From assembly GCA_015680685.1 (NCBI GenBank), contig MNCI01033651.1, positions 370,733 to 434,732 of the forward strand: 64,000 nucleotides of DNA. Direction: 5' to 3'. Shown here one piece after another: positions 23,105 through 33,762 of the stretch. The notes beneath the pieces were generated by a model. It was given only the letters and a program-made list of their open reading frames with translations, did no database searches and was not told the DNA's origin. Position 1 is the stretch's first letter, and each line of letters starts with the position of its first letter. Position numbers and translations under genes: made by a program. Source of the stretch: Gnetum montanum. Its lineage: Eukaryota > Streptophyta > Gnetopsida > Gnetales > Gnetaceae.

Positions 23105-23555
23105 GGCTTTTTGAAATCCATCCTAGTAGTTGTTGAACTAGTGGGGATTCTATTTTACATAAATAGATCAAGAATAAATAGTATGCCCCCAACATGATTC
23201 TTAATCGTGGCTCTCTTTGTTTCAGCACTTGGACCAAAGAGTTCTTAGCATTCTTGCTAAAGAACTTTAGTATGATCTTGTGATCACACATGGCCACAGA
23301 CATCATAGTTGTCATTGTGGAGACATAGCTGTTTAGTTCTACCAATAGCATTGCTAAGTTCATGATAGATGACCCTACCACTCGTGTGGAATGTGACCAT
23401 CATGATGACACATACACACCAGGGACACGCAAGTTATCCCAAATTTGAAATATGCCTACGTCTATCCAATACAATATGAATAATACATTAATGATAGGCC
23501 ACCAGGTCCACACTTTATTTCAAAATCCTTCTAGCACCTTCTACCACTTGCAAGT
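23105..23555 (+). pseudogene. Unknown gene copy 1, exon 2
   Basis: One frame runs through most of the exon with six stops (for example near 23140, 23280 and 23450). It aligns residue by residue with exon 2 of copy 2. Shared landmarks in order are EFL, FS.I, an I.ET segment, KLSQI, YN.(D/N)NTLMIG and HTLFQ. The exon ends at CAAGT|GTAAGT, a strong donor. Relative to copy 2, a one-base shift lies in the first 60 to 90 bases. The minus-strand open frame over 23097-23381 is a shadow. Confidence 0.75.
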
Positions 23556-23645
23556 GTAAGTGCTATGCTAATTTTTTGTTCATTTGTTGTTTTAATTAGG
23601 CTATTTAGTTCTAATAATATTTTTTTTGCATTTATATGTTGTAAC

Positions 23646-23889
23646 TATGGAGTGCATGATGGAGGATTAATTAAGAGTGACTAGGTCCTACCCTTAACAC
23701 ATACACCATTGGAGGTCTTTCCACAAGGCCTATCTGTGAGACTTGTCATGTTAAAGTAGCTTAGGGATGACTTTAGTAGATATGCTTCACATTACTCTCA
23801 AGTCTGATATAAGTGTTTCACCAATAAGACTGCTCATGTTTGGTGGGGCCTTCCAGTGGCTTCTAGGGCCCTTGCGTTGCTTAAACTAA
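23646..23889 (+). pseudogene. Unknown gene copy 1, exon 3
   Basis: It aligns with 62493-62758. Copy 1 reads SD, stop, VLPLTHTPLEVF where copy 2 reads NDQTLFVACKTLEEF. The stop at 23682-23684 (TAG) thus stands at a glutamine (CAA) of copy 2. Later matches are FSRY, YS and AH.WW/AH.RW. The acceptor has decayed (GTAAC where copy 2 has GTAG). The donor A|GTAAG leaves phase 1, as in copy 2. Confidence 0.75.
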
Positions 23890-24111
23890 GTAAGAAAATT
23901 TTAATAGTTCTTAGTTTTAATTTTTGGTTATTAATGTCAATTTTCTCTAGTTGTGTTACTTTTTAGTTACTTAATCCTTAATTATTTAATTTATTTTAAC
24001 TATGTAGTTATGAGTTTAATTTCAATTTGTTACCATGTTTGTTATATATTTTTTTGTTTTTCGTGATGTGCTCATGCTAAAGGCTAACAAGTTGTTCATG
24101 TTGTGTTGTAG

Positions 24112-25075
24112 ATCATGTGCCTAAATCTATTGTTATTATAATCACCTCGAGGCATGTAAAGAAGACACTCATTCTCACGTGGGACCAAGTAGATTTAGTG
24201 TAGGAGTAATTGACTAGTAGAGCATCTAGAGAGATCCAAGAGAGGATTTTCAATGCAAGTTTGCTTAATTTATTCATGATTCCTAGTCCATCAATGCCTA
24301 CTACAAAGATGATGAATGTCATTGACTCTTTGGATAAAGAAGTTAAGAAATTCACCTCTTGCATTCACAGTGTGCCTATCACCTTGGCCATCAATGAATC
24401 CACATTTAGTGACCTCTTTGGCATACCTTGTAATGGCACAAAGATTATCATAAGAGTACGAAAGTAGGTGGACCATAGGGAAGAGGTTGAAGAATGGCTT
24501 AACTCTCATTGTGGTAGCAGTGGGTTGGCCTTAGATCAGTGCTAGGTCATAGAAGCTTATGAGATATATCCATTATTTTGTTCTAGATCATTTCCCATGT
24601 TGCTATCATAGAAGAAGGTCCTTGGTATTTGATAGGCTTGGACCAAGAAGAAGGTCCACATGGAAGATGCTAAAATTAATTGGGCTGATCACTTGGTCTC
24701 CAGTCTATGGGATGAAATTCAAAAATTCTAAAACAACCTTGAGACAGTATGCCATATGCATTTTACATTTTTTACAGCATATCTAAGGAGGTTCATAGAA
24801 TTCCTGTTGATTAAGGAATATGAAAAATGGATGTGTCATGATCCATCCTAATTTTCCAAACCTTGGGTGAAACATATTATTCTAGCCATGCAAGTTGAAG
24901 ACCCACTAGTTGAGAATATTAGGGAATCATTGTGTATTACCACTAAGAAATTTAGTGGTGCACATTGTCCTTCCCCTAATAGCATGGGGATTATGAACAT
25001 GCTAAAAGGACCAAGGAGTTAGGTGTTGAGGCTGATGATAGCAAAGGCTTAGCTAGGCACATCACATTGTTTCAG
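24112..25075 (+). pseudogene. Unknown gene copy 1, exon 4 (320 codons, frame intact)
   Basis: From the acceptor TTGTAG|AT the frame runs 964 bases to TTTCAG|GTATG without an indel. It has 11 stops, all explainable by one transition. It begins HVPKSIVIIITSRHVKK. The middle holds an open run (24210-24464) with STFSDLFGIPCNGTKI, and the end has a hydrophobic/aromatic block FTFFTAYLRRFIEFLL near 24760-24805 and VENIRESLCITTKKFSG near 24910-24960. The xFGIPxxG pattern is faintly like motifs in some plant transposon-associated proteins, but that resemblance is too weak for a call. Confidence 0.75.
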
Positions 25076-25225
25076 GTATGTTTTAATTGCATTTTTGCTA
25101 TTTTTTTCTTATTTTATTTTGCATATTTTTTACATTTTGTGCATATTTATGTCATTATATTATTTTTAGGTAAATTTTGTTAACTTGTTCTACATTTTTC
25201 CTTTGCCATTATTGCAAGGAAATAG

Positions 25226-25398
25226 TAAGAACTTGTAGACCAAGAAGCAACAAATGTAATGCTAAGAAGAGGAGGCATTAAGGCAATTGGAGGAGGATGA
25301 ATCGACATCTAATGAAGCATTAAATGCCTTAGATGCCATATTTGAAGACTCAATTATTGATGATGAAACTGATGTTGACATCCCACATGGTCCTCTTG
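25226..25398 (+). pseudogene. Unknown gene copy 1, exon 5 (acidic)
   Basis: The acceptor AAATAG|TAAG gives the correct phase after exon 4. An alternative AG seven bases earlier does not. The exon has three stops at the start, then a clean acidic run, LEEDESTSNEALNALDAIF followed by DDETDVDIP. It ends at CTTG|GTATTT, phase 1. Such Asp/Glu-rich linkers are usually disordered. Confidence 0.65.
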
Positions 25399-25488
25399 GT
25401 ATTTATGCATTTTAGTTCATGTGTTGTATTTTATAGTTTCATGTTGAAATTTGTTTTAATTTTTAGTTGATTGTTATACTTGTTGTAG

Positions 25489-25626
25489 TGGCTAAGCCCC
25501 TTCCAAAAGAATCTACTTCCACATTTTGTATGAAACCATGAGTTGAGGTTCTTGATAAGATTGAGTTTATGCTAGGGATGGTGGAAGACATGATATATCA
25601 ATTGCAACAAATAGCTATGAATGTTG
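25489..25626 (+). pseudogene. Unknown gene copy 1, exon 6
   Basis: It is bounded by TTGTAG|TG and GTTG|GTAAG, with 45 codons and a single stop. It encodes AKPLPKESTSTFCMKP, then after the stop EVLDKIEFMLGMVEDMIYQL, a likely short amphipathic helix. Phases match both neighbours. Confidence 0.7.
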
Positions 25627-25811
25627 GTAAGAAGAATAGCATTCTTTGCTTGCAATTTTTTTTATTGTTTATCTATTTGTTATATTTAATTTTATATTTT
25701 TATCAATTTTTATGTTTCATGGTTACATGGTTTTGATAATTTAAAGTATTTTTTGTTATTTTTTATTATTCACTATTTTTTATGTGTTTATTTTTGTTAT
25801 GGCTTTTATAG

Positions 25812-26635
25812 TGTCCAGGGTTGAATGGGATCCTAAGCATGACATTGAGCTTGACGAGTTGCCTACACTGTGACATAAAGTGGAAAATGTTCCATAAAAG
25901 TTGTATGAGGGGGCCACTGAATGTGCACTCTCATGTGCTAAAACTTCATGGGAGTGCTAATGCTCCAATGAATTCCTATGGGAGAGGGTTGTAGCATTAG
26001 AGAAAGAAAACAAGTGGCAGGTAGAGGAGGTCAAAGATCTTAGATATTACAAGAAGTTTATAGAGGCTCATGTAGCCAATAGAGACTCCTTGTGTAGTAA
26101 GGATATAAAGTGGTTGTGCTATTGGAGTGCCATCCATGGCAAGGTTGCTCTAGCTAGGAGTAATGCCAAAAAGGAAATCCATATGGACTTGTTAGTTCAT
26201 AAGATTAGAGACTGGTGGGATTATTGTGTTTAGGTCCTTGAGTGGAGTAAGCCACAAAAGGACCACAAGTGAAAGTACAAGGTAGAAAAGAAGATTCACT
26301 ACAAGTGGCCACATGAGGATGCTATAAAGAGCTAAAATTTGGAGATGTTTATGTAGGGAATCAATGTAGAGGATGCCTTTAAGTTGTTTGAAGGCTCTTT
26401 GGTGGTGTTCGATTTCTTAGATCCCTAGATTACTACCACTTTAGGGAAGGCAAATACTACTACCCTTTCATGAGAGCCTCTAGTGTGGATAGACATTGAG
26501 AGGAGAAACATCTTGATGGATGTACACGTTAGGAAGGTAGACTTGACAAACATGAATGAAGAATAGTTTCTTCATAATTTAGAGATTGATCTCCTAAACT
26601 TTCCTCCATAAGACCTTGCACTAGAACCTCCATAG
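25812..26635 (+). pseudogene. Unknown gene copy 1, exon 7 (274 codons, frame intact)
   Basis: It runs from acceptor TTATAG|TG to donor CATAG|GTTTG. One frame spans all 824 bases with 12 stops and no indel. Features seen are WDPKHDIELDELP near the start and a charged helical stretch VVALEKENKWQVEEV. A Trp-rich part follows with WLCYWSAIHGKVALARSNAK and RDWWDYCV. The tail has VWIDIERRNILMDVHVRKVD. The family is not recognised. Heptad-like spacing suggests coiled coil around 25990-26090. Confidence 0.7.
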
Positions 26636-26772
26636 GTTTGTTCTTAAATTTTTTTAAAATAATTTTTAGTTTAGTTCATTCTTTACCTTTGTTTTGTTGT
26701 TTTGTGACTATGTTTTTTTTGGTTATATTGGTTACTAATTGAATTTTTATTTTTTTTCTATTATGATGCAAG

Positions 26773-26846
26773 CACTAGGTGATGGCAGTGGCCCTAGTGC
26801 ATATGATAATGATGATGTTCCTTCTCCTCCTTCAATTTTGCCTTAG
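26773..26846 (+). pseudogene. Unknown gene copy 1, tentative exon 8 with stop codon
   Basis: After acceptor ATGCAAG, one frame reads ALGDGSGPSAYDNDD... and ends PPSILP, then TAG at 26844. This is a hydrophilic tail typical of a protein C terminus. It is one base out of phase with exon 7, so either the exon 7 donor or this acceptor is misplaced or a base was lost. The other frame (26779-26982) is open but highly hydrophobic and Met-rich, and less convincing. Confidence 0.5.
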
Positions 26847-26849
26847 GCC

Positions 26850-27590
26850 TACCAGTCTTTTCATTTTTGGCTATTTTGGTTGTTATGTTGATGTCATTTT
26901 CTTTCATTTGCTATTTATTGCTATTGGAGACTATAAAATAGTTCATTGTTATATATTTTATTATTGCATGGTGCAACAATGATTGTTATAACTTCATCTA
27001 TTTTTTATTATCATTGTTAACTAAATTCTTATTTGTTACACCATGTGACTATGGATGTTTGACTTGGACACTTTGGTTATAATATTTTTATTTTTGCCTA
27101 TGTGTTTTAGCATTTTCTATTTTATGTATTCTACATTTTATTTTATATGAAAAGGCTATGTTGGCTAATATGCAAGGCTATAAAGAAAACATTTTTTAAC
27201 ATGTAAACATTATAGTAATTAGGAAAAATAAAATGTAGACTATGATATAATAGTTGTAATAATGATGAGGAAGAAAAAGGTATAAATGCATTACCAATTT
27301 AAGGCCTTGGTAGGCCACGGTGAAATATTTATAGTTTTTTATGTTTTAAAATTTTTATGGATTTTCTAGATTTTAAAATTTTTATGGTATTTTTAAAGTT
27401 TTTTAAATTTTTACAATATTATTATGTTTTCTAAAAAAAAAAAGCATAAAAGACAAATCATGAGTAAGAATAAGTTATAAATTTCATGCATAATAATGCT
27501 AGAACAAGGCAAAGCATGGTAAAGTGAAATGATACATGTAAACAAAATTTTAAATTTAGACCATGAAATAAAAACACAAAGAAAGAGGCT
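26850..27590. other. AT-rich spacer, nothing recognised
   Basis: It contains runs of TTTTATTTTTT and a near-tandem TTTTAAAATTTTTATGG block at about 27345-27410. Several AATAAA-like sites occur (for example near 27225 and 27565) that could have served a plus-strand transcript, but none is distinctive. Confidence 0.4.
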
Positions 27591-27779
27591 ACATGGTTAT
27601 TAACATAGGGGCAAGTGAGTAGGAAATGTACTCAATTGTGCAAATACTTTCTAATCTTCAAAATATTAGGAAGAGTATACAACCTCCATTGTATAATCTT
27701 GTACTCCTCATTTTCCTCACCAATCATGTTGAATGGGAGCTCGTCCTATTTTGCATCCATGATTTGGTTGTCTTTGGGC

Positions 27780-28500
27780 TTAGCCTGGTCTACTTCATTA
27801 GGCTTCTTGACTTTTCTTTCAATAATAGGAGTTTCTTCTTGAAACCCCACTTCAGATCATTGCTTCAAGTCAATGTTACTAACTACCAAGAGAATTACAC
27901 TATTGCCATGAATATTTATTTCACCTTCCTTGTAAGGTGAGTGAATTTCTTGGTGGATGGGAAAGGAAATTGCTCATAGTTGAGCTAGCCAGGGCCTATC
28001 CAGGATGAGATTAAATCCTGGTATCTCTTCAACCATCAAGAAGTTGGCTAATGTGGGGAATTTTTCCTCCACTATGAAGTCTAAGAATATGGAACCCTTT
28101 ACTACTACTCATGATCTGTTAAAGAATTTAAGGACAGAGGTAGGAATACTTTGCATGTGATCCACTAGGTCTAACCACTTAACAATGGTGAATGGCATAA
28201 CATTGGTCACTGCCCCATCATCAATGTGCATGCTATGGATTTTATACTACCCAACTCTTATAATTATCAAGAGAGGAGCCATCATTACCTTATCATCCTA
28301 GGGGTTGGTCCTAACTTTGCTATTATAAAACACTAGTATGGTTGATTTCATTTCTTCCCTAGGTGAAGGTGGCACCATCACTATGTGAATGGATTTTTCA
28401 TTGGCAGGAATGTCTTCACTAATAGGAATTGAAGTCCATATTGTCACTAAGGCTTCATGATGAGTAGAAGAATTTATTACCAGGTCATACAACCTAAGAG
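27780..28500 (-). pseudogene. Tat-type aspartic protease remnant
   Basis: The minus strand reads MHIDDGAVTNVMP (near 28195-28235), in place of the D(S/T)G active site with its following ..N.(L/M)P. Downstream it has GFNLILDRPWLAQL and then ISFPIHQEIHSPYK. The last two match the Tat signature (GRPW......S.LHQ..KFP) after the protease core. Stops are few, but the frame ends at the truncation point. Confidence 0.7.
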
Positions 28501-28869
28501 AAGTATTTATCTATTTCAAGGATAGTTTCACCTATCCCATCACATTGAGAAAGTCTTTACCATTGGCTATTTATTTCTCATATTGACTATTTATTTCTCA
28601 TTCTTATTGACATTGACTTCTTCCATTCTACCCAAGATCTCAAATTCATGCTTTAAGGTTTGTAGTTTGATCTGCTTTCCCTTCTCTTGTTGTTTTTGAT
28701 CCTCCCTAGGCTAACTAGTTAAAGAGTTTTGAGCATTAGAGCTCATAGGAATAACTGTAATGGGTGTGGGCTTTGGTGGGTCCACTTCCTTCCAAGCCTT
28801 TGCTTGCTTGTTGTCTTTAGCCTTGGTCTTTGGGGTAGACTTTTTTCATTATTTGGTAGGTGATTTCTT

Positions 28870-31800
28870 GTTATTGGACTACAAAGAAGTTGTTGTGTTG
28901 GCCATCATGGGAGGACATTGATCAACTTGGGTTGAAGGTTTGGCGGTAGCATGAGAGGGCACTCTAATGAAAAATGGTTCTTTGGGCGATGTTGGTGATG
29001 GTATCCTTACAAAAAAAGTAGTTCTTGAACTAGATGAAGTTGAAGGGCCCCTTTCATTGTGAGGAGGTATCCAAATTACAAATGACTCCCTAGTAGGTCT
29101 TGGGTTGTTGCTGACATTGAATGCTGCTATCATGTATGTGCTGTTGTTTGCATTCAATGGGTCTTTATATACTTGCACAGATTGGTTATGAGGCCTAACT
29201 AGGTTAGAGGCATCCAACACTAACTCTCCATTATCTATCATCTTTTGCAAATCATCCTTTAAATCTAAATAGAAATCAGTGTCATGACCAAGAAATTTTG
29301 GCAAAATCAATCAAGTTTGAAGTAATTCAGGACTAGTGGATCATCCTTGGTTGCTAGAGTGCGATATTTAGCAATTTTGCATTATCAATCATGCCTCTTG
29401 CTAGCATTATTAGTCATTCTCTTCTATTGGATTTGTTCACTCTTATATAACTAGTCAGGAAGCTTTGATGATTTTAATGGTAAGTTGATGTATTTTGATT
29501 GATCTTTTCTCTCAAAGTTAGGCCTTGTGTGGTTTGAGGTAGAGGTCCCTAATGTTGATGATTGGTTGTTTCAAGGGCCTTAGGTTGACTTATTTTTGGT
29601 CCATGTGAAGTTTTGTTTTCTTTGGCCATAGTGACCACAATGAAACACCTCAAAGAAAATTTTGCGTTGCAATGTGAAGGCATGTACCCAAAATTTCCAT
29701 TGTAATTTGGTAAAAAAAAAGGTAGATACAGTTGTCTTACTTTCCCAAAGACCCTATGTTGTGGCCTTGTACCAATAGTTCTAAGAGATTTCTCAATGTA
29801 AAAATGAGGTTTGTAGCTCACAAGCTATAAATCCCATGCATCTCATCTTATAAAGGTAAAAAATACCTCTTAGGCCATAAGTATAATGTGCTCCAACTTT
29901 TGGAAGGATAAAGAATGCTCCACAAGTTGTGAATTCTATGTATTCTAGCTTGTGGAAACTAAAGAGTCTCCATAGGCTATGAAATCTGACATTTGTACCT
30001 CATATGATGGACACCTAAGCCCCACACAATGGATAGTGTATGGGGTTAGCCTATGACATTTGAGCTTTAGTTCCACATGATGAATGATGTAGTCCCACAC
30101 AATGGACAATGTATGAGGATAGCATGTCAGACTTGGGCTTTAGCTCCACACAATGGACAGTGCAATCCTATCCTATGGACAGTATATGAGGCTAGTGTGT
30201 GAGACTTGGGCTTTAGCTCCACATAATGGATGGTGTTGTCCCACATGATGTGTAGCATATGAGGTCAGCATGTGACACGTGGGCTTTAGCTCCACATGAT
30301 AGATGGTGTAGTCCCACACAATGGGTGATGTATGAGGCCAACTTGTAAAACTTAGGCTTTATGTCCACATGATGGAAAATGAAATTTCACATGATGAGCA
30401 ATGTATGAGGCTAGCATGTGAGACTTGGAATTTATCTTCACATGATGGATGGTATAGTCCACATGACGGGTAGTGTATGAGGTTAGCATGTGGGACCTAG
30501 GCTTTAGCTCCACACGATGGATGATGCAGTCCCACATGATGGGTAGCGTATGAGTCCAACATGTGAGACTTAGGCCTTAGCTTTGCATAATGGATAGTGT
30601 AGTCCCATACAATGGGCAATGTGTGGGACTTGGGCTTTTAGCCCACACGCTGTGCTTTGACCAAGAAGGAATTTATAATGCTTGAAATTTTCACTATTCA
30701 TGTTTGGCCTTATTATTCTATCATTTTATTTATCCTCAAATTCAATGTGTTGATCTCATTTTACATAATTTTATGTTATTTATACCTACATTTAAATGAA
30801 ATTGGTAATATAATTTCTAAGTCCCTAGGTGATTAGCAAGACTATCCAGGATTCTTGAGATCCTTTTCAAGGCCTGCGGATCCATGAGTTGAATTGTCTC
30901 ATATGAAATATTTTGATTTCTCTAGCACCAAATTTTTTTGATGTTACACATGGCTACATGGTTCTATTTCCCATATCCTTATCCTTCCTTGTGTGTTAAT
31001 TCTTGTATACTACGTAGGTAAGATCATGGTTGGCCTTGGTAGCATCCTCTATGTTCTTGGTTTATGAGAAAGCCTAACTAAGGGACCACACATCTAAATA
31101 ATATAGTTTGGACTTGATGAAGTCATTGACCATCCCCTTGAAAATGGCTAGAAGGTAGATTTTAGCTATAAGCTCAGGAGTCTCATTATGTAGAGAATTC
31201 CATGATTGCATAAACCTTTGGATAGGTTTAAGAGGCCTATGTTTGAACTTCATTAGTTGATCCAAGGTGGTATCAAGTTTCAAGTTATACTTGAAATAAT
31301 TCACAAATTGTAAGGTCAAGTTTTCTAATGAGGTAATGGATCCTCTAGTGAATGCACAATACTAGTCTAAGGCTTTTCCAATAAGGGACATTATGAAGAT
31401 TCACATAATGGTGTGTGGCCAAGCCTATAGCAACAATCATTCAAAATGGAAGGTGGTGAGATATGCATTGGGATCACCCTCATTTTTGTACTTGGTAAAC
31501 TATGGGATAGGAATTCCTAAAGAAAGAGTATTCTAGAGAATAGTTGGAATAATGGGATCATCTTGGTAAAAGTCTATTATTTTGACTATCTACATGATAG
31601 AGGCCTTAATATTTTGTAGCTCTTCAATAAGGTCTTGGATCATCTAGAAGGCTTGATCTAAGCCTTGGGGTACTTTAGTGGGGTGTGTGCTTTGTGTAAA
31701 TGATTCTAGGGGAAGTTGGAAGGATTGTCACCTTTGGATGGATAATGGTAAGGATGAAAGACATTGCGTGATCATGGTTGTAGGAGGGATGAATAGTGAA

Positions 31801-32520
31801 AAATAAGTCTCTACTAGTACTTGAGTAAAAAAAGAGAAAAATGGGGTATGGGAAACTTGAGTGACTTGGAGTTCCAATGAGGAGCCCACTAGAATAGATA
31901 AGGCATAAGCTATAGTGAACACCATAGGTGATGGCTGCATGAAGTGAGGCTATGTTGCAAAAGACATGGACAAGAAGAGTGAGATTGATTAAGGCACAAG
32001 TTGTGCTTGCTGAGTGGTAATGATGGATGTTGACCCAAACATAGTAGTATGGGCATGTGGTAAAGAAGGTTGGGGAACCTACCCCATAGAAGATGCAGGA
32101 GAGGCTAAATTGGATGTAGTGATTTGGGGAGCCAATTATTGGAAAATGCTCTCAATGAAGGTATTAGGTTCTAGTTTGACTTCAAACTCATCTTGCTCCT
32201 CATGGTGACTTGATGAGCTAATTTTCTCACTTAATTCATCCATCACTATTAATTGGGCTAGTATGCATGTATGGATGTCAACTAGTTTTATTTTGTCATA
32301 AGGGGAGGGGATGTACTCCTTTCCATTTCTATGGATTAACTCAAACTCACTCTTGGATTCATATTTCACATGTGGTATGAGTAGGCTAGTTTGAATTTTG
32401 GAACATATGAAATTATAGTATTCCTTGTTCATTACGACAAAGCTCAGGTTTTTGCCCATTTACCTCAGCGATTATCTATGTTCAACAACAACTGGATCCT
32501 TGGGATCATATATGTGCACT
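28870..32520 (-). pseudogene. Tat-type gag, interrupted by a tandem array
   Basis: The N-terminal part lies at 32136-32459. A capsid-type core at 31074-31319 has FVNYFKYNLKLDTTLDQLM and FMQSWNSLHNETPELI, matching the gag pattern F...F......T...L...Q...E....F..RW. The C-terminal part at 28879-29310 is open for 143 codons and begins GHDTDFYLDLKDDLQKMIDN. That is the H.TE.C..LK..I..LI..G block which follows or replaces zinc fingers in this lineage. A 73-bp repeat array separates the core from the end. Confidence 0.7.
29990..30660 (-). repeat. Tandem array of about 8 units of about 73 bp
   Basis: On the plus strand the unit starts GGCTTTAGCTCCACATGATG and contains GGTGTAGTCCCACATGATGG. It closes with GTATGAGGCTAGCATGTGAG. 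Unit starts lie near 30064, 30141, 30209, 30282, 30355, 30430, 30501 and 30575. Each unit holds two related half-units built on CACATGATGG. The open frame at 30352-30537 is a by-product of the repeat. Confidence 0.9.
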
Positions 32521-32869
32521 ATATTTTGACTAGAAGCCATGTTTGTCAATTTGATTAGCAACAAAATTGATTTATGGAATGGCATTAACTACATATTCAA
32601 TTTGGTTTCACATTAGTAGTTCCAACTGGTGGAACTGCCCAGTGTATAGATGATTTTTAGCCTTGAAATGTGTCAACTACAAGTGTAGTGTCAGTGATAG
32701 TGGTAGTGTTGTGCACTTCACTAGTAAAACTTCAAAATTAATTAGTTTTAAATTTTTTGGTTTTGAAATGCAAGAAATAGAAGCTTGCACTGCAACTAGT
32801 TATTAGGGAAAAATTAGTATGAAAAATGTTAACAGCAAGCTTCTAGTTTTTGTGTTGGGTTCACTCTAC

Positions 32870-33370
32870 CTAATCTGCACTTGAAAATATATGTTGGTTT
32901 TGGCTTTGCATAAAAGATATGATAGGTTGGCTTTGTTGAAAAGATACACTGGGTCTTTTTAGGTAATAAATATGCTAGATATATAGGAAGTACATTGGAA
33001 TTTTTTGAGAAAAAGTATGTTGGAGTTTCTAGCAATAAATATGTTGGGTCCCTACAATAAGTACATTAGACTTTTAAGAAAAAATATGCTAGGTATTTTC
33101 CTTATGAAAAATATAATGGTACTTTGCCAAAAAAATTAGACAAGTATTTTTTCCTATGAAAAAAAAAATATGCTGGGTGGTTCTTGGAAGAGATATGTTG
33201 ATTTTCCTAGGAAAAGATACATTGGTTTTACAAGAAAAGATAATGGGCAAAGTTCACAATTGCAAGTGGGTGATGGTTTGCAAAAATACACTAGGTTCCT
33301 AGAGATCCCAATAGCAAATTTTAGTAGGAAGAGAGTGCAAGTTCCCTAAGAAATACATGGGCTTAAAAAA
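32870..33370 (-). repeat. Short imperfect repeats in the Tat leader
   Basis: The plus strand shows a recurring word, A-rich then ATATGCTGGGT or ATACATTGG, every 25 to 40 bases. Examples are at 32945, 32965, 32985, 33015, 33045, 33055, 33087, 33170, 33192 and 33220. They lie between the primer site and gag, a position where Tat and Ogre elements often carry repeats or an extra frame. Confidence 0.6.
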
Positions 33371-33752
33371 GTCTAGCAGGTGTTGTGAAATTTAAAGAAC
33401 ACCCAAACTTACTAAAATAAATACACTGGTTTTAAAGGTTGTAGGGACACAAAGGCTATGTTAATTTTTGGCAAAATTCTAATGTTAATTTTGAAGGTTT
33501 AAATTGGTAAAAATTAATTTTGGAGGGGAATAGAGCAAGATTGGGCAAAGGTTCAAGCCCTTCTTCTAGTGCTAGAAACTATAACACTGAAAAAATTTGG
33601 TGCTAGAAAATGAAAGTTTTCTAGCAAAATAGTTTAATCTTAGATCCCACTAGCCTTGAGAAAGGGATCTGATGCACCCTAGACCATCTTGCCAATAATC
33701 TAGGGACTTAAAATTTATAGACATATGTAAATAAATTCAACTAAAATGCAAA

Positions 33753-33762
33753 TCTAATACCA
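33753..33762 (-). other. Primer binding site of the Tat-type element
   Basis: The minus strand reads TGGTATTAGA, against TGGTATCAGA for tRNA-iMet, with one C to T change. It lies directly inside the LTR end at 33763. Confidence 0.55.

Larger units (their letters stand above)
21607..26846 (+). pseudogene. Decayed eight-exon gene of unknown function, copy 1
   Basis: I do not recognise the protein. Exons are inferred from GT..AG boundaries, continuous frames and alignment with a second copy at 60415-62903. Proposed exons: 1, 21607-21765; 2, 23105-23555; 3, about 23646-23889; 4, 24112-25075; 5, 25226-25398; 6, 25489-25626; 7, 25812-26635; 8, 26773-26846. Splice phases agree at junctions 2-3 (phase 2), 3-4 (1), 4-5 (2), 5-6 (1) and 6-7 (1). 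Junction 7-8 is off by one base, and the start of exon 2 has a one-base shift. The protein would be roughly 950 residues. Exons 4 and 7 (320 and 274 codons) carry 11 and 12 in-frame stops but no frameshift. No transposase, retroelement or other catalytic motif is visible. Confidence 0.75.

Noticed and set aside
23097-23381. 94-codon minus-strand frame as a gene
   Set aside because: Antisense shadow of exon 2, which is conserved in the plus frame between two copies.
24210-24467. FGIPCNG segment as a known plant transposon or mobile-domain protein
   Set aside because: The resemblance is one short motif. Without a profile search it is not enough to name a family.
26779-26982. 67-codon plus-strand frame as the last exon of the unknown gene
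   Set aside because: Very hydrophobic and Met-rich. The other frame gives a hydrophilic tail with a nearby stop, although phase does not settle it.
29990-30660. 73-bp array as a CRISPR array or coding repeat protein
   Set aside because: Whole units repeat without unique spacers, and frames over it are broken outside 30352-30537.
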